A stretch of 64,000 bases of DNA from positions 1 to 64,000 of the forward strand of contig JAFBIR010000012.1 of assembly GCA_021531385.1 (NCBI GenBank), given 5' to 3'. The translations under genes and the position numbers were made by a program. This DNA comes from Parabacteroides distasonis. GTDB taxonomy: Bacteria > Bacteroidota > Bacteroidia > Bacteroidales > Tannerellaceae. Shown piece by piece: positions 20,065 through 29,098 of this stretch. The notes under the pieces are model-generated. The model was not told the DNA's origin. It saw only the letters and a list, made by a program, of their open reading frames with translations, and made no database searches. Within the stretch, counting starts at the first letter, position 1; each line of letters starts with the position of its first letter.

Positions 20065-21393
20065 TTAAGCACTCACGAATTGGTTGAGCAGCATCACGCC
20101 ACAGATACCCACGATGGAGACGATGATCTCCATGAGCGACCAGGAGCGGAGCGTATCTTTCAAGCTGATATTGAAATATTCCTTGAACATCCAGAAGCCG
20201 GAGTCGTTCACGTGAGAGAACATCAACGAGCCGGCACCAATGGCCAAGACCATCAGGTTGGGGTCAACGCCAGTCTCACTCACCAGAGGGATCAACACAC
20301 TGGCAGCGGTCAGTGCAGCCACCGTAGCCGATCCGATTAACCCGCGGATAATAGCCGCCATCATCCAGCCTAATACCAATGGATGGATAGGTAGCTGGCG
20401 AAGCAATTCCGCCAATTGCAAACTGACACCGCTTTGCTCCATCACCTGTTTGAAGACACCCGATCCGGCAATGATCAGCAGGATGCCGGCGATCTCTTTC
20501 ACCGCCTCCGCATAAATACCCATCACCTCCTTCATTGTGCGACCTTGGCGGATACCTAAGGTATAGGTGGCGATCAAGATGGCCATCAGCATGACGACGG
20601 TCGGTGAGCCGATGAAGGCTAATCGGTTACGCCATTCCGCCGAAAGTGAATCACTCACATACTCCGGCAGCGTGAAGAGAATCAGCAGGAAGACCGGTAA
20701 TGTGGCGCTAAGGAAGCTGTTCCAGGTGTTAGGAGTCTTCCTTCCCGCTTGTGGGGTCTGTTCAGCCGAGAAGAGTGTGATAGGTCCACTCTGTATCTGC
20801 TTGAGGGTTTGGCTGAAGATAGGCCCTGCGATGATGATAGCCGGGATGGCGATGAGCAGGCCATAGATGAGCGTCAACCCCATATTGGCACCGAATTGAG
20901 CCACCAACGCCACGGGAGAGGGGTGGGGCGGTAAGAAGCCGTGTGCCACACTGAGCGAGGCCAACATGGGTAAGCCGATATAGACGGGCGGGAATTTATA
21001 TTGGAACGCTACGGAGAAGATAATCGGCACCAACAGTACGAAACCAATGTTGTAGAAAAGGGGGATACCCACGGCAAAGCCGGTCAACATCAAGCCCCAT
21101 TGGATGTGTTTGATGCCAAAAGCACCGACCATCACGGAGGCGATCCGGCCGGCCGCTCCGCTCTCTGCGACTAACTTTCCTAACATCGCTCCGAAGATGA
21201 TGATCAAGGTCAAGCTCTCCATGATGTTGCCCACACCGCGGTTGATCGTGGCCGGCACTTCGGCAATGGGAATGCCTAACGCAATACCTGCGATGAGCGA
21301 GATAATGATGAAAGAGATGAAAGCATCCATCTTGAGATAGGAGATCAAAAGGATCAGTCCGATAATACTGGCAATAATGACGACGAATGACAT
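20065..21393 (-). CDS. GntP-family gluconate:H+ symporter
   Basis: A 442-residue inner-membrane permease of the gluconate/GntP family, with about 12 hydrophobic segments and the family motifs NIMESLTLIIIFGAMLGKL, VAHGFLPPHPSPVAL and LIGSATVAALTAASVL. It would import gluconate or a related sugar acid with protons. The open frame extends to 21519, but the upstream part (FFFRKRGSDTGKRYAIF) is not membrane-like and overlaps the divergent gene's promoter region; MSFVVIIASIIGL from the ATG at 21393 is the normal family start. No gluconate kinase or sugar-acid dehydratase is nearby, so the substrate is uncertain. Confidence 0.9.
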   Translation of the reverse strand: MSFVVIIASIIGLILLISYLKMDAFISFIIISLIAGIALGIPIAEVPATINRGVGNIMESLTLIIIFGAMLGKLVAESGAAGRIASVMVGAFGIKHIQWGLMLTGFAVGIPLFYNIGFVLLVPIIFSVAFQYKFPPVYIGLPMLASLSVAHGFLPPHPSPVALVAQFGANMGLTLIYGLLIAIPAIIIAGPIFSQTLKQIQSGPITLFSAEQTPQAGRKTPNTWNSFLSATLPVFLLILFTLPEYVSDSLSAEWRNRLAFIGSPTVVMLMAILIATYTLGIRQGRTMKEVMGIYAEAVKEIAGILLIIAGSGVFKQVMEQSGVSLQLAELLRQLPIHPLVLGWMMAAIIRGLIGSATVAALTAASVLIPLVSETGVDPNLMVLAIGAGSLMFSHVNDSGFWMFKEYFNISLKDTLRSWSLMEIIVSIVGICGVMLLNQFVSA

Positions 21394-21490
21394 GTTATAA
21401 TTGGTATTAGAAAACACATTGTATCCGCGAATATAGGCAAAGATCGCATATCTTTTGCCAGTATCACTCCCTCTTTTCCGAAAAAAGAAG

Positions 21491-21498
21491 TATATTTG
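21491..21498 (+). promoter_or_regulatory. Candidate -7 element for PPi-PFK
   Basis: TATATTTG matches TAnnTTTG, 49 bp before the PPi-PFK start. No TTTG stands at the -33 position. Confidence 0.45.
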
Positions 21499-21547
21499 CG
21501 TCGCTAAAAAAGCGAACAAGCTAATTTCTATATAAAATCAATCAGAA

Positions 21548-23194
21548 ATGACAAAAAGTGCATTACAAATCGCAAGAGCAGCCTACCAACCGAAGGTACC
21601 CGCTGCGCTGAAAGGCGCTGTGAAAGCCGTTGATGGCGAGTACACACAATCAGTAGCCGATCAGGAAGAGATCAAGAAATTGTTCCCGAACACCTATGGT
21701 ATGCCGGTGATTACTTTCGAGAAGAGCAACGAAAGCAAGGCACAGCCCGCTATGAATGTGGGTGTAATCCTGTCTGGTGGTCAGGCTCCCGGTGGACACA
21801 ATGTGATTGCCGGTTTGTTCGACGGTATCAAGGCACACAATGCCGATTCTCGTTTGTATGGTTTCATCTTGGGCCCTGGTGGCTTAATCGACCATAAATA
21901 TATGGAGTTGACAGCAGACATCATCGACGAGTATCGTAACACCGGTGGTTTCGATATGATTGGTTCTGGTCGTACGAAGTTGGAGACTAAGGAGCAGTTC
22001 GATAAAGGTCTGGAGATTTTGAAGGAGTTAAATATCAAGGCATTGGTGATCATTGGTGGTGATGACTCTAACACGAACGCTTGTGTGTTGGCTGAGTATT
22101 ACAAGGCTATTGGCGCAGGTGTACAGGTAATTGGTTGCCCGAAGACCATTGATGGTGACTTGAAGAACGAGCAGATCGAGACCTCTTTCGGTTTTGATAC
22201 GGCTTGTAAGGTTTACTCAGAGGTAATCGGTAACATCCAGCGCGATTGTAACTCTGCACAGAAATACTGGCACTTCATCAAGTTAATGGGTCGTTCCGCT
22301 TCTCACATCGCTTTGGAGTGCGCTTTGCAGACACAACCGAACATCTGCATCGTTTCTGAGGAGGTTGAGGCAAAGAATATGTCTTTGGATGACATCGTCA
22401 CTTATATCGCAGACATCGTGGCTAAGCGTGCCGCTGAGGGTCATAACTTCGGTACGGTTTTGATCCCCGAAGGTTTGATCGAGTTCGTTCCGGCCATGAA
22501 GCGTTTGATCGCTGAGTTGAACGACTTCTTGGCTAAGCATGACGCAGAGTTCAAGATGATCAAGAAGAGCGAGCAGCGTGCTTACATCATCAGCAAGTTG
22601 ACGAAGGAGAACTCTGAGTTGTATGCTTCTCTTCCCGAGGGCGTAGCTCGTCAGTTGTCTTTGGATCGTGACCCGCACGGAAACGTTCAGGTATCGTTGA
22701 TCGAGACAGAGAAGTTGCTTTCTGAGATGGTAGGTAAGAAGTTGGCTGAGTGGAAGGCTGCTGGCAAGTACACAGGTAAGTTTGCCGCACAGCACCATTT
22801 CTTCGGTTATGAGGGCCGTTGCGCCGCTCCGTCTAACTACGATGCGGATTATTGCTACTCATTGGGTTACACCGCTTCTTGCTTGATCGCTGCGGGTAAG
22901 ACTGGTTATATGTCTTCTGTTCGCAACACGACAGCTCCGGCTGATCAGTGGATCGCAGGTGGTATCCCTGTTACAATGATGATGAACATGGAGCGTCGTC
23001 ATGGCGAGATGAAGCCGGTTATCCAGAAGGCTTTGGTGAAGTTGGATGGTGCGCCTTTCAAGGCATTCGCTGCACACCGCGAGGAGTGGGCGTTGACGAC
23101 CAGCTATGTTTATCCGGGTCCGATCCAGTACTTCGGTCCGACGGAGGTTTGTGACCAGCCGACGAAGACTTTGCAGCTTGAGCAGGCTAAATAA
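21548..23194 (+). CDS. pfp: Pyrophosphate-dependent 6-phosphofructokinase
   Basis: A 548-residue enzyme interconverting fructose-6-phosphate + PPi and fructose-1,6-bisphosphate + Pi, the usual glycolytic phosphofructokinase of anaerobic Bacteroidales. Key sites: GGDDSN with Asp172/Asp173, where the second Asp blocks ATP and marks PPi use; PKTIDGDL with Lys199 and catalytic Asp202; [11 protein letters not shown]; and FFGYEGR. The length fits the long plant/spirochaete-type PPi-PFK class. The gene uses a narrow, highly expressed codon set (GGT, CGT, AAG, TTG), unlike the efflux genes. It stands alone, with a -7 element upstream and a strong terminator downstream. Confidence 0.95.
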   Translation: MTKSALQIARAAYQPKVPAALKGAVKAVDGEYTQSVADQEEIKKLFPNTYGMPVITFEKSNESKAQPAMNVGVILSGGQAPGGHNVIAGLFDGIKAHNADSRLYGFILGPGGLIDHKYMELTADIIDEYRNTGGFDMIGSGRTKLETKEQFDKGLEILKELNIKALVIIGGDDSNTNACVLAEYYKAIGAGVQVIGCPKTIDGDLKNEQIETSFGFDTACKVYSEVIGNIQRDCNSAQKYWHFIKLMGRSASHIALECALQTQPNICIVSEEVEAKNMSLDDIVTYIADIVAKRAAEGHNFGTVLIPEGLIEFVPAMKRLIAELNDFLAKHDAEFKMIKKSEQRAYIISKLTKENSELYASLPEGVARQLSLDRDPHGNVQVSLIETEKLLSEMVGKKLAEWKAAGKYTGKFAAQHHFFGYEGRCAAPSNYDADYCYSLGYTASCLIAAGKTGYMSSVRNTTAPADQWIAGGIPVTMMMNMERRHGEMKPVIQKALVKLDGAPFKAFAAHREEWALTTSYVYPGPIQYFGPTEVCDQPTKTLQLEQAK

Positions 23195-23210
23195 GTAGAT
23201 AATCAATAAC

Positions 23211-23279
23211 ACCTTTATCGGGGATTACCTATGGATGCTTGAGGCATCTGGGTAGTCCCCGATTCTTTTATATAAAGGT
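23211..23279 (+). terminator. Terminator after PPi-PFK
   Basis: The stem ATCGGGGATTACC (from 23217) pairs with GGGTAGTCCCCGAT (to 23263), allowing G-T pairs, and is followed by TCTTTTAT. An outer arm, ACCTTTAT (23211) with ATAAAGGT (23272), extends the structure. Confidence 0.8.
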
Positions 23280-23297
23280 ATTAGATTCGGCAAGGAA

Positions 23298-23331
23298 CAA
23301 AAAAAGCGATGCGGTCAACCCACATCGCTTT
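23298..23331 (-). terminator. Terminator after the 275-aa lipoprotein gene
   Basis: AAAGCGATG (23303-23311) pairs with CATCGCTTT (23323-23331). On the minus strand it is followed by a run of seven T's. Confidence 0.75.
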
Positions 23332-23352
23332 CCTATATATTAATGTATAAGC

Positions 23353-24180
23353 TTATTTCAACAGCTCTGTACGCATTGCCTCGATTTGGCTACGAGACTC
23401 TCTCGCTGTAGCAACCGAAACAACCATGTCTTTCAGCGGAGCGATGATCTCGCCGGTCTGCTTCAAATCAGGATAATACTTAGCCAAATCCTTGGTGATA
23501 TCCAACATGATGTCTAAACGCTTCTCCATGTTCTCGCTCAAGCCGGCAGAAACAGCGTCACCCTTTACGACCAATCCCGGATTCGCATAGATGGTAGCGT
23601 ACTCAACAGCCATACCGCTTAACAACTCCAATTCGATGTCAGCCTTGTCGTTCTCCATCATGGCATCGATCAACTTGTTCTCTTGCTCATCCAAGAAAGC
23701 GTTCAACTGCTCTTGTGTAGCGTTAGCGGGAGCCTCCTCCTTCATGATCTCGATGGCAAACGGTATGTCTAAGTCTTGCGCTAATTTAGCCAAAGTCTTC
23801 TCTACATCAGCCGTCGGCTTCTTCATCGCTTTCAAGATGTTCAAATCAGCAAAGTAGATACCGCATGCACGAGCCTTCTGTGTCTTCGTGTTCAACTCTG
23901 CCAATTTAGCGATAGGCAACATGAAATCTGTGTTAGCTACAGAGATGCTAACTTCACCAGTAGAAAGTTTATAGGGAAGGTCAGAAGAGGGCATGTCTTT
24001 CAAGAAGCGTGTAACCTCGTCTTTCAACTCAGCCGTGAGCAAACTCTTTGACACCTCACCAGCGATGACGGCCTCTTCCTCCACATTTTGTGCGGCATCC
24101 TGTGACTTATTGCCACCGCAAGATACCATTCCGAATGAAATTGCTGCTAAAGTAAGCAGGCTTACAAAACTCTTTTTCAT
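23353..24180 (-). CDS. Hypothetical lipoprotein (275 aa)
   Basis: The signal peptide ends in the lipobox GMVSC (Cys21), so the protein is a lipoprotein. The mature part is largely helical and acidic (NVEEEAVIAGEVSKSLL, KLIDAMMENDKADIELELL), with no catalytic motif I recognise. A segment near residues 105-125 (ACGIYFADLNILKAMKK) contains the only cysteine of the mature chain after the lipidation site. Codons are those of a well-expressed gene. It lies 34 bp downstream of the ABCG transporter gene on the same strand and ends at its own terminator, so the two may be co-transcribed. Function unknown. Confidence 0.65.
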   Translation of the reverse strand: MKKSFVSLLTLAAISFGMVSCGGNKSQDAAQNVEEEAVIAGEVSKSLLTAELKDEVTRFLKDMPSSDLPYKLSTGEVSISVANTDFMLPIAKLAELNTKTQKARACGIYFADLNILKAMKKPTADVEKTLAKLAQDLDIPFAIEIMKEEAPANATQEQLNAFLDEQENKLIDAMMENDKADIELELLSGMAVEYATIYANPGLVVKGDAVSAGLSENMEKRLDIMLDITKDLAKYYPDLKQTGEIIAPLKDMVVSVATARESRSQIEAMRTELLK

Positions 24181-24214
24181 TTCAAGTTATTATTTGATGT
24201 TATTAAATTCTGGT

Positions 24215-27127
24215 TTAGTTCCCTTTGTTGATATACTTACCGGGAAACTGTGCGAAGATAGATATAATTACTAAAATAGCAAAGAATCCTAACACGAATA
24301 AATTAAAACTAAAAGAAGAAACCTTGTATCCGGCCCATTTCTTTGTTTGGCTGTAGAAGGGAGCACGTCCCCAATTGCTATCCGGCGTGAAGTAGATCTG
24401 CCCGATTCGGGGATAGATACGATGATTGGCTCTCCTGACGAAGTGGCTCTCTCCGCTGTTTAGCACCAGTTCCTCCAGGGCTAAGTTATGATGTTCCCTT
24501 TTCAGCTCATTTAACCATTCAGATCCATGCAGGGCAATCAAATCTCGGTTACGCTTGTCTAAAAGGGCGGTGAAATTGTCTTCTCGCTCTTTCAAAGCGG
24601 TATCTAACTGATCGGTGAATTGTTTATAATCCTTTCCGGTATAGGGTTGGATTCTGGCTGCTTGTGCCAACACGGCTAATTCATTGCGTATGATCTGCTC
24701 ATTATCAGCTTGTTGCTCTGGGAAGAGTTCCAAGCTGTTGATCAGGTCTCTCACCTCTTTCAGGTGGATGTTGCGATAATACTGCGCCAAGAATTTCTCC
24801 CGTTCCACTGGGAAGAACGCTTCGTTGTAGCTATTGTGGGCGAATTGCTCCGTCACTAAGGCTTCGAATGCCCATCGAGAGGGGATCACTTCGCCTACCA
24901 AGGGCACGACATTCCGGTTAGCGGCGGCTCGGCTGAGGTCGTCGAATTTCACCACTACGCCGCAGAGCAGGATTTGTGGGATGAGGAGGATTGGGATTGC
25001 GATGTAAATGGCCACGACAGAGTTCAACGTCTGTGAAAGTACTAATCCTGTCAAGTTTGCTAAGAAAGCCGTGATCCAGAGTGTCAGCCACCAAGTGCCG
25101 AACAGCTCACTCCCTATGCCCATCAAGGTGTTGCCCACCAAGATAAAGAGTAGGGTCTGTATGGCTGAGATGCACATAAGGTAGAAAATCTTCGACGTGA
25201 GGTAACTTCCCCGACTCAGTTGCAAGAAGCGTTCTCGCTTCAAGAGCGTTCGGTCTTTGATCAACTCTTCGGCACTGATACTTAATCCGATAAAGGTGGC
25301 TACGATGATCGCCATAAAGATATAGGACACAAGGTTCTTGTTTTGCAGCAGGCTATATCCCTCATCGGGCACATAGCGGGTCAGCATGGCGACAATCAAG
25401 GCCAAGAGCGGTGCCTCCAGCAATGCGATGCAGAGGTATTGCTTGTTGCTGAGTTTGGTTTGCACGTTTCGCTCCAAGAAGATCCAGCATTGTTTCCACA
25501 AAGATGGCTTCTTTTGCTGGTTAGGAGGTAATGGCAATGACTCCGGCTGCTTAAACTCGGGGCGTCGCTTCAAGTAGAGCTCGTGCCACTCTTGGGGCGT
25601 GAACTTGCGGATGTTGGTTTGGTTGCCACTATCGTCAATTTGCTTGGAGTCGATGATGTTAAGCACTAATTCCGTATTGATGCTGCCACAAGCATTGCAG
25701 ACGCTGATGTCTTGATCCGTATAGTTGGCTATCTGCTTGAAATAGGTGATCGCCTCAATGGGATTGCCGTCGTAGATGGGGTAACCTCCTGTGTCGAGCA
25801 GCCAAAGCCGATCGAACAGTTTGTAGATCTCTGACGAGGGTTGGTGGATATTCACGACCACTAATTTTCCTTTGTGTGTCTGCTCTTTCAGTAGCATGAT
25901 CACCTTCTCCGAGTCGGACGAGGAGAGTCCGGAGGTGGGCTCATCCAAATAGAGGATAGCCGGTTCACGGATTAACTCCAAGGCAATGTTCAACCGTTTA
26001 CGCTGTCCGCCACTGATGGTCTTGCGGAGCGGAGAACCTACCGCTAAATGGCTGATTTTTTGTAAATCCAATTCTTCCAATACCTGCTCTACCCGTTGCT
26101 TGATCTCTTCATCGGTAAGATTAGCAAAACAGAGTCGGGCGGTGTACCACAGATTCTGGAAGACGGTCAGCTCCTCGATCAGCAGATCGTCTTGCGGTAC
26201 GAAGCCGATCAATTGTTTGCTTTCCTCCTCTTGGATGGGATGCCCGTTGATGCAAATGGTTCCCTGCTGGGGGATTAGGTTGCCATTCAAGAGGCTGAGC
26301 AGGGTGGACTTACCCACTCCACTACCACCCATGATGGCCACTAATTGCCCTGACTCTAAGTTGAAGGAGAAGTTGTGCATGCCATTCTCGCTGTTCTTGA
26401 AGCGGAAGTTAATATCTCTACCTGTCAAGTAGATACATGCTTTATGCTCGTTCCTATTGAAGGTGTCGATCACGTCGCTGTAATAGATCGGTTGGATGCG
26501 GGGACTCTTGATCACGCCACTCCGTTGCCAACTATAAAAGATCCCGGCTGTCAACGGGAGGTTGTTCATGTAGATCTGACTGTTGCCCTGATAGGCGAAT
26601 ACGATACGGTCATATTGCGGGAATTGCAAGACACGGATCACGCCTTCCAATCCTTTGCAGTAGAGGTGATTCGGCTGGTCGATCTCCTGATTGTCAATCA
26701 CCATCAAATGATCGGCGTTGCGTCCGGTCACGAAGGCATAGAGTTGATCGAATTGCTGTGCGCTGATGGCGAAGATGTCTGCAATGGCATGGAAGATGGA
26801 GAGGTTCTGCTCTAATCCCTCATTGCTGCCGTGGGCAAATTCCATGAAACGGAGCAACAGAAGTAGTTGCTCCTCTGCGATGAGCTTGGGTTTGAGTTGT
26901 CGGCATACATTCAATATAACCATCTGTTTATCAATTTCAAAATCCGGATCATTGTAGATGGTTTGTATCTCATCGAAAAGACCCATGTATTCTTGGTTAG
27001 AGTGGATGCTGAAATGACTGGTTAGATAAGAGATCAATGCAGCCCTTGCTTTCTCACGTTGGATTTTTGCCAATGAGGCAAAAATAGCGAACAGATTGAT
27101 CAATCCGTTTAGTATCGTTTCGTTCAT
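24215..27127 (-). CDS. ABCG-type transporter half (ATPase + permease) with N-terminal TerB-like domain
   Basis: A 970-residue protein from the ATG at 27127; the longer open frame to 27220 crosses the promoter. Residues ~1-140 are helical and resemble a TerB-type domain (FAIFASLAKIQREKARAAL). A linker region precedes an ABC domain with Walker A GGSGVGKST (~266-274), signature ISGGQRKRLN, Walker B ILYLDEPTSGL and the ABCG-like VVVNIHQPSSEIYKLFD. The C-terminal half is an ABC-2 membrane domain with six segments; a ~200-residue charged, coiled insertion sits before the last one. The order ATPase-then-membrane is that of eukaryotic White/ABCG proteins. The transported molecule is unknown. Confidence 0.88.
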   Translation of the reverse strand: MNETILNGLINLFAIFASLAKIQREKARAALISYLTSHFSIHSNQEYMGLFDEIQTIYNDPDFEIDKQMVILNVCRQLKPKLIAEEQLLLLLRFMEFAHGSNEGLEQNLSIFHAIADIFAISAQQFDQLYAFVTGRNADHLMVIDNQEIDQPNHLYCKGLEGVIRVLQFPQYDRIVFAYQGNSQIYMNNLPLTAGIFYSWQRSGVIKSPRIQPIYYSDVIDTFNRNEHKACIYLTGRDINFRFKNSENGMHNFSFNLESGQLVAIMGGSGVGKSTLLSLLNGNLIPQQGTICINGHPIQEEESKQLIGFVPQDDLLIEELTVFQNLWYTARLCFANLTDEEIKQRVEQVLEELDLQKISHLAVGSPLRKTISGGQRKRLNIALELIREPAILYLDEPTSGLSSSDSEKVIMLLKEQTHKGKLVVVNIHQPSSEIYKLFDRLWLLDTGGYPIYDGNPIEAITYFKQIANYTDQDISVCNACGSINTELVLNIIDSKQIDDSGNQTNIRKFTPQEWHELYLKRRPEFKQPESLPLPPNQQKKPSLWKQCWIFLERNVQTKLSNKQYLCIALLEAPLLALIVAMLTRYVPDEGYSLLQNKNLVSYIFMAIIVATFIGLSISAEELIKDRTLLKRERFLQLSRGSYLTSKIFYLMCISAIQTLLFILVGNTLMGIGSELFGTWWLTLWITAFLANLTGLVLSQTLNSVVAIYIAIPILLIPQILLCGVVVKFDDLSRAAANRNVVPLVGEVIPSRWAFEALVTEQFAHNSYNEAFFPVEREKFLAQYYRNIHLKEVRDLINSLELFPEQQADNEQIIRNELAVLAQAARIQPYTGKDYKQFTDQLDTALKEREDNFTALLDKRNRDLIALHGSEWLNELKREHHNLALEELVLNSGESHFVRRANHRIYPRIGQIYFTPDSNWGRAPFYSQTKKWAGYKVSSFSFNLFVLGFFAILVIISIFAQFPGKYINKGN

Positions 27128-27155
27128 GGTCGTTTTTCCTTTGCACGTTTGACTG

Positions 27156-27163
27156 CAAAGATA
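27156..27163 (-). promoter_or_regulatory. Candidate -7 element for the ABCG gene
   Basis: Minus-strand TATCTTTG, 28 bp before the ATG at 27127. It lies inside the longer open frame, supporting the shorter start. Confidence 0.45.
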
Positions 27164-27212
27164 GGAGTTTTGTCCTATTCCCTCATGCTCAGAATTTAAA
27201 AAACTGATGCAA

Positions 27213-28880
27213 TTAAGCAAAAAGAAGGATTAGTAGCTGTGTAGAAATGACTCGGATAAACATGGAGAGTGGATAGACCGTCGCATAGGCTACAGATGGC
27301 TCATCTCCTTCAACCGTGGTGTTCGCATAGTTGAGCGCCATAGGATTGGCCATGCTGCCACAAAGCATACCGACATTGTGTGCATAATCCAGTTTGATGA
27401 AATGAGAGGTGACGAAACCTATGATCAAGACGGGCACGATCGTCAGTAAGAAGCCCAAGCCAATCCAAAGTACGCCTTCTGCTCGGAAGACAGTCTCGAA
27501 GAAATGGGCTCCGGAGTCCAATCCTAATCCAGCCAAGTAAATGACAATACCAAATTGACGCATCATCAAGTTGGCGCTGGAGGTGGTATAGGTAGTCAAA
27601 TGAAAGCGGGGGCCGAATGCGCCCATAAGGATGCCTACGATGATGGGGCCACCGGCTATGCCTAATTTAATAGGTGTAGTCATTCCGGGGAGGGAAAAGG
27701 GGATAGAACCTAACAATACACCCAGGGTCAAACCTACGAAAATAGCCAGTAGGTTGGGATTGTCTAACCGCTTCATCTCGTTACCCAAGATTAAGCCGAC
27801 ATTGTTGACCGCATTGTTTTCACCTACGATGGTCAGTCGGTCTCCTATCTGCAACCGAAGATCTGGTGAGGCAAGCAGGTCGATACCGGCACGGTTCACA
27901 CGGGTAATATTGATGCCGTAAAGGTTACGTAGGCGTAATGACCCTAATTTTACGCCATTTACTCGGTTACGTGTGATCACGATGCGTCGGGAGATCAGTT
28001 GGCTGTCGATGGCGTTCCAGTCAATATCCGGTTTATTCCAATCTTTTTGCTCCTGCTGGCCGAATAGTACCTCGATGCTCTCCACGTCACCCTTCTCAGA
28101 GATAATGAGCAGATGGTCTTTTTCCCGTAAGATGGTGTCGGAGGTAGGGATGGTGACCTTCCCGTTGTGCCACAATCGGGAAATGACGAAATGCTTGTCG
28201 GTTAGTCGCATCACCTCTTGGATGCTACGACCATAGATAGAGGGGTTGAGCACTTGAAACTCCGCTACGTTCGTACCCTTGTCTAGCTCTTTTTGAGTCT
28301 GTCTATTTTGGGGAGCAAAGCAGTGGCGCAAAAGGATGATGGCAAGAATCACACCTACTACACCTAACGGATAGGTGACAGCGGTGCCTAATGCCATCTG
28401 GGTGAAGGTGTCATAGTCATCGGGATGCACTTGCAACAGTGCTTGTTGAGCGGCTCCTAATGCAGGTGTATTGGTGACGGCACCGCATAGCAGTCCACTT
28501 AGGACAGGAATGGATAGACCTGTGGCCCAATGAAGTAGCAGGGTGCAGCCTATGCCTAAAGCCACTACGGCTAACCCCATCATATTTAAGGCAACACCGC
28601 CTTTTTTTAACGAGCCGAAGAAGCCTGGGCCTACTTGGAGTCCAAGCGTATATACAAAAACGATCAGACCGAAGTTCTCTGCAAACAGCAGCATATCCTT
28701 GTTGATGGTGATGCCTAAATGGCCAGCGATAATGCCGGTGAAGAAAACAAACGTGATGCCTAATGATATGCCACATATCTTTAATCTACCCAGATACACA
28801 CCTATAGCTGAGATCAAGCTGAGCACCATGACTGCCTGTGTGAGCGACGGCTCACGAAACACATTCGCTAACCATTCCAT
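27213..28880 (-). CDS. AspT/YidE-family putative transporter with two TrkA_C domains
   Basis: A 555-residue inner-membrane protein. Two blocks of about five to six membrane segments (residues ~10-185 and ~370-555) flank a soluble middle with two TrkA_C (RCK-C) domains (~205-365, e.g. HNGKVTIPTSDTILREKDHLLIISEKG and DLRLQIGDRLTIVGE). This is the aspartate:alanine exchanger (AspT) / YidE architecture. The repeated membrane motifs GAVTNTPALGAAQQAL and CGSMANPMALNYAN correspond to the conserved ion/substrate signature. AspT itself exchanges aspartate for alanine; for YidE-like members the substrate is not known, so none is claimed. It is upstream of, and separate from, the ABCG gene. Confidence 0.87.
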   Translation of the reverse strand: MEWLANVFREPSLTQAVMVLSLISAIGVYLGRLKICGISLGITFVFFTGIIAGHLGITINKDMLLFAENFGLIVFVYTLGLQVGPGFFGSLKKGGVALNMMGLAVVALGIGCTLLLHWATGLSIPVLSGLLCGAVTNTPALGAAQQALLQVHPDDYDTFTQMALGTAVTYPLGVVGVILAIILLRHCFAPQNRQTQKELDKGTNVAEFQVLNPSIYGRSIQEVMRLTDKHFVISRLWHNGKVTIPTSDTILREKDHLLIISEKGDVESIEVLFGQQEQKDWNKPDIDWNAIDSQLISRRIVITRNRVNGVKLGSLRLRNLYGINITRVNRAGIDLLASPDLRLQIGDRLTIVGENNAVNNVGLILGNEMKRLDNPNLLAIFVGLTLGVLLGSIPFSLPGMTTPIKLGIAGGPIIVGILMGAFGPRFHLTTYTTSSANLMMRQFGIVIYLAGLGLDSGAHFFETVFRAEGVLWIGLGFLLTIVPVLIIGFVTSHFIKLDYAHNVGMLCGSMANPMALNYANTTVEGDEPSVAYATVYPLSMFIRVISTQLLILLFA

Positions 28881-29066
28881 ATACGGATAACCTTATCGTT
28901 TTTTGTTATTGCGGCGCGAAAATACAAAAACAGTGCGTTATCTGGTGCGTGAAAGGGCTTTTTTCCGAACGGAGCAGTAGTTTTCGACTGTTTATCGCCG
29001 AAGAAATCATGGCGAAAGGATATGGCAAAAAGCGAAGCGGAAAAGCTAATTGTCAATAATTTTATT

Positions 29067-29074
29067 TACCTTTG
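29067..29074 (+). promoter_or_regulatory. Candidate -7 element for the branching enzyme gene
   Basis: TACCTTTG, 24 bp before the start of the branching enzyme. The -33 box is not evident. Confidence 0.45.
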
Positions 29075-29098
29075 CGCACAAACATCATTTAAATATAT

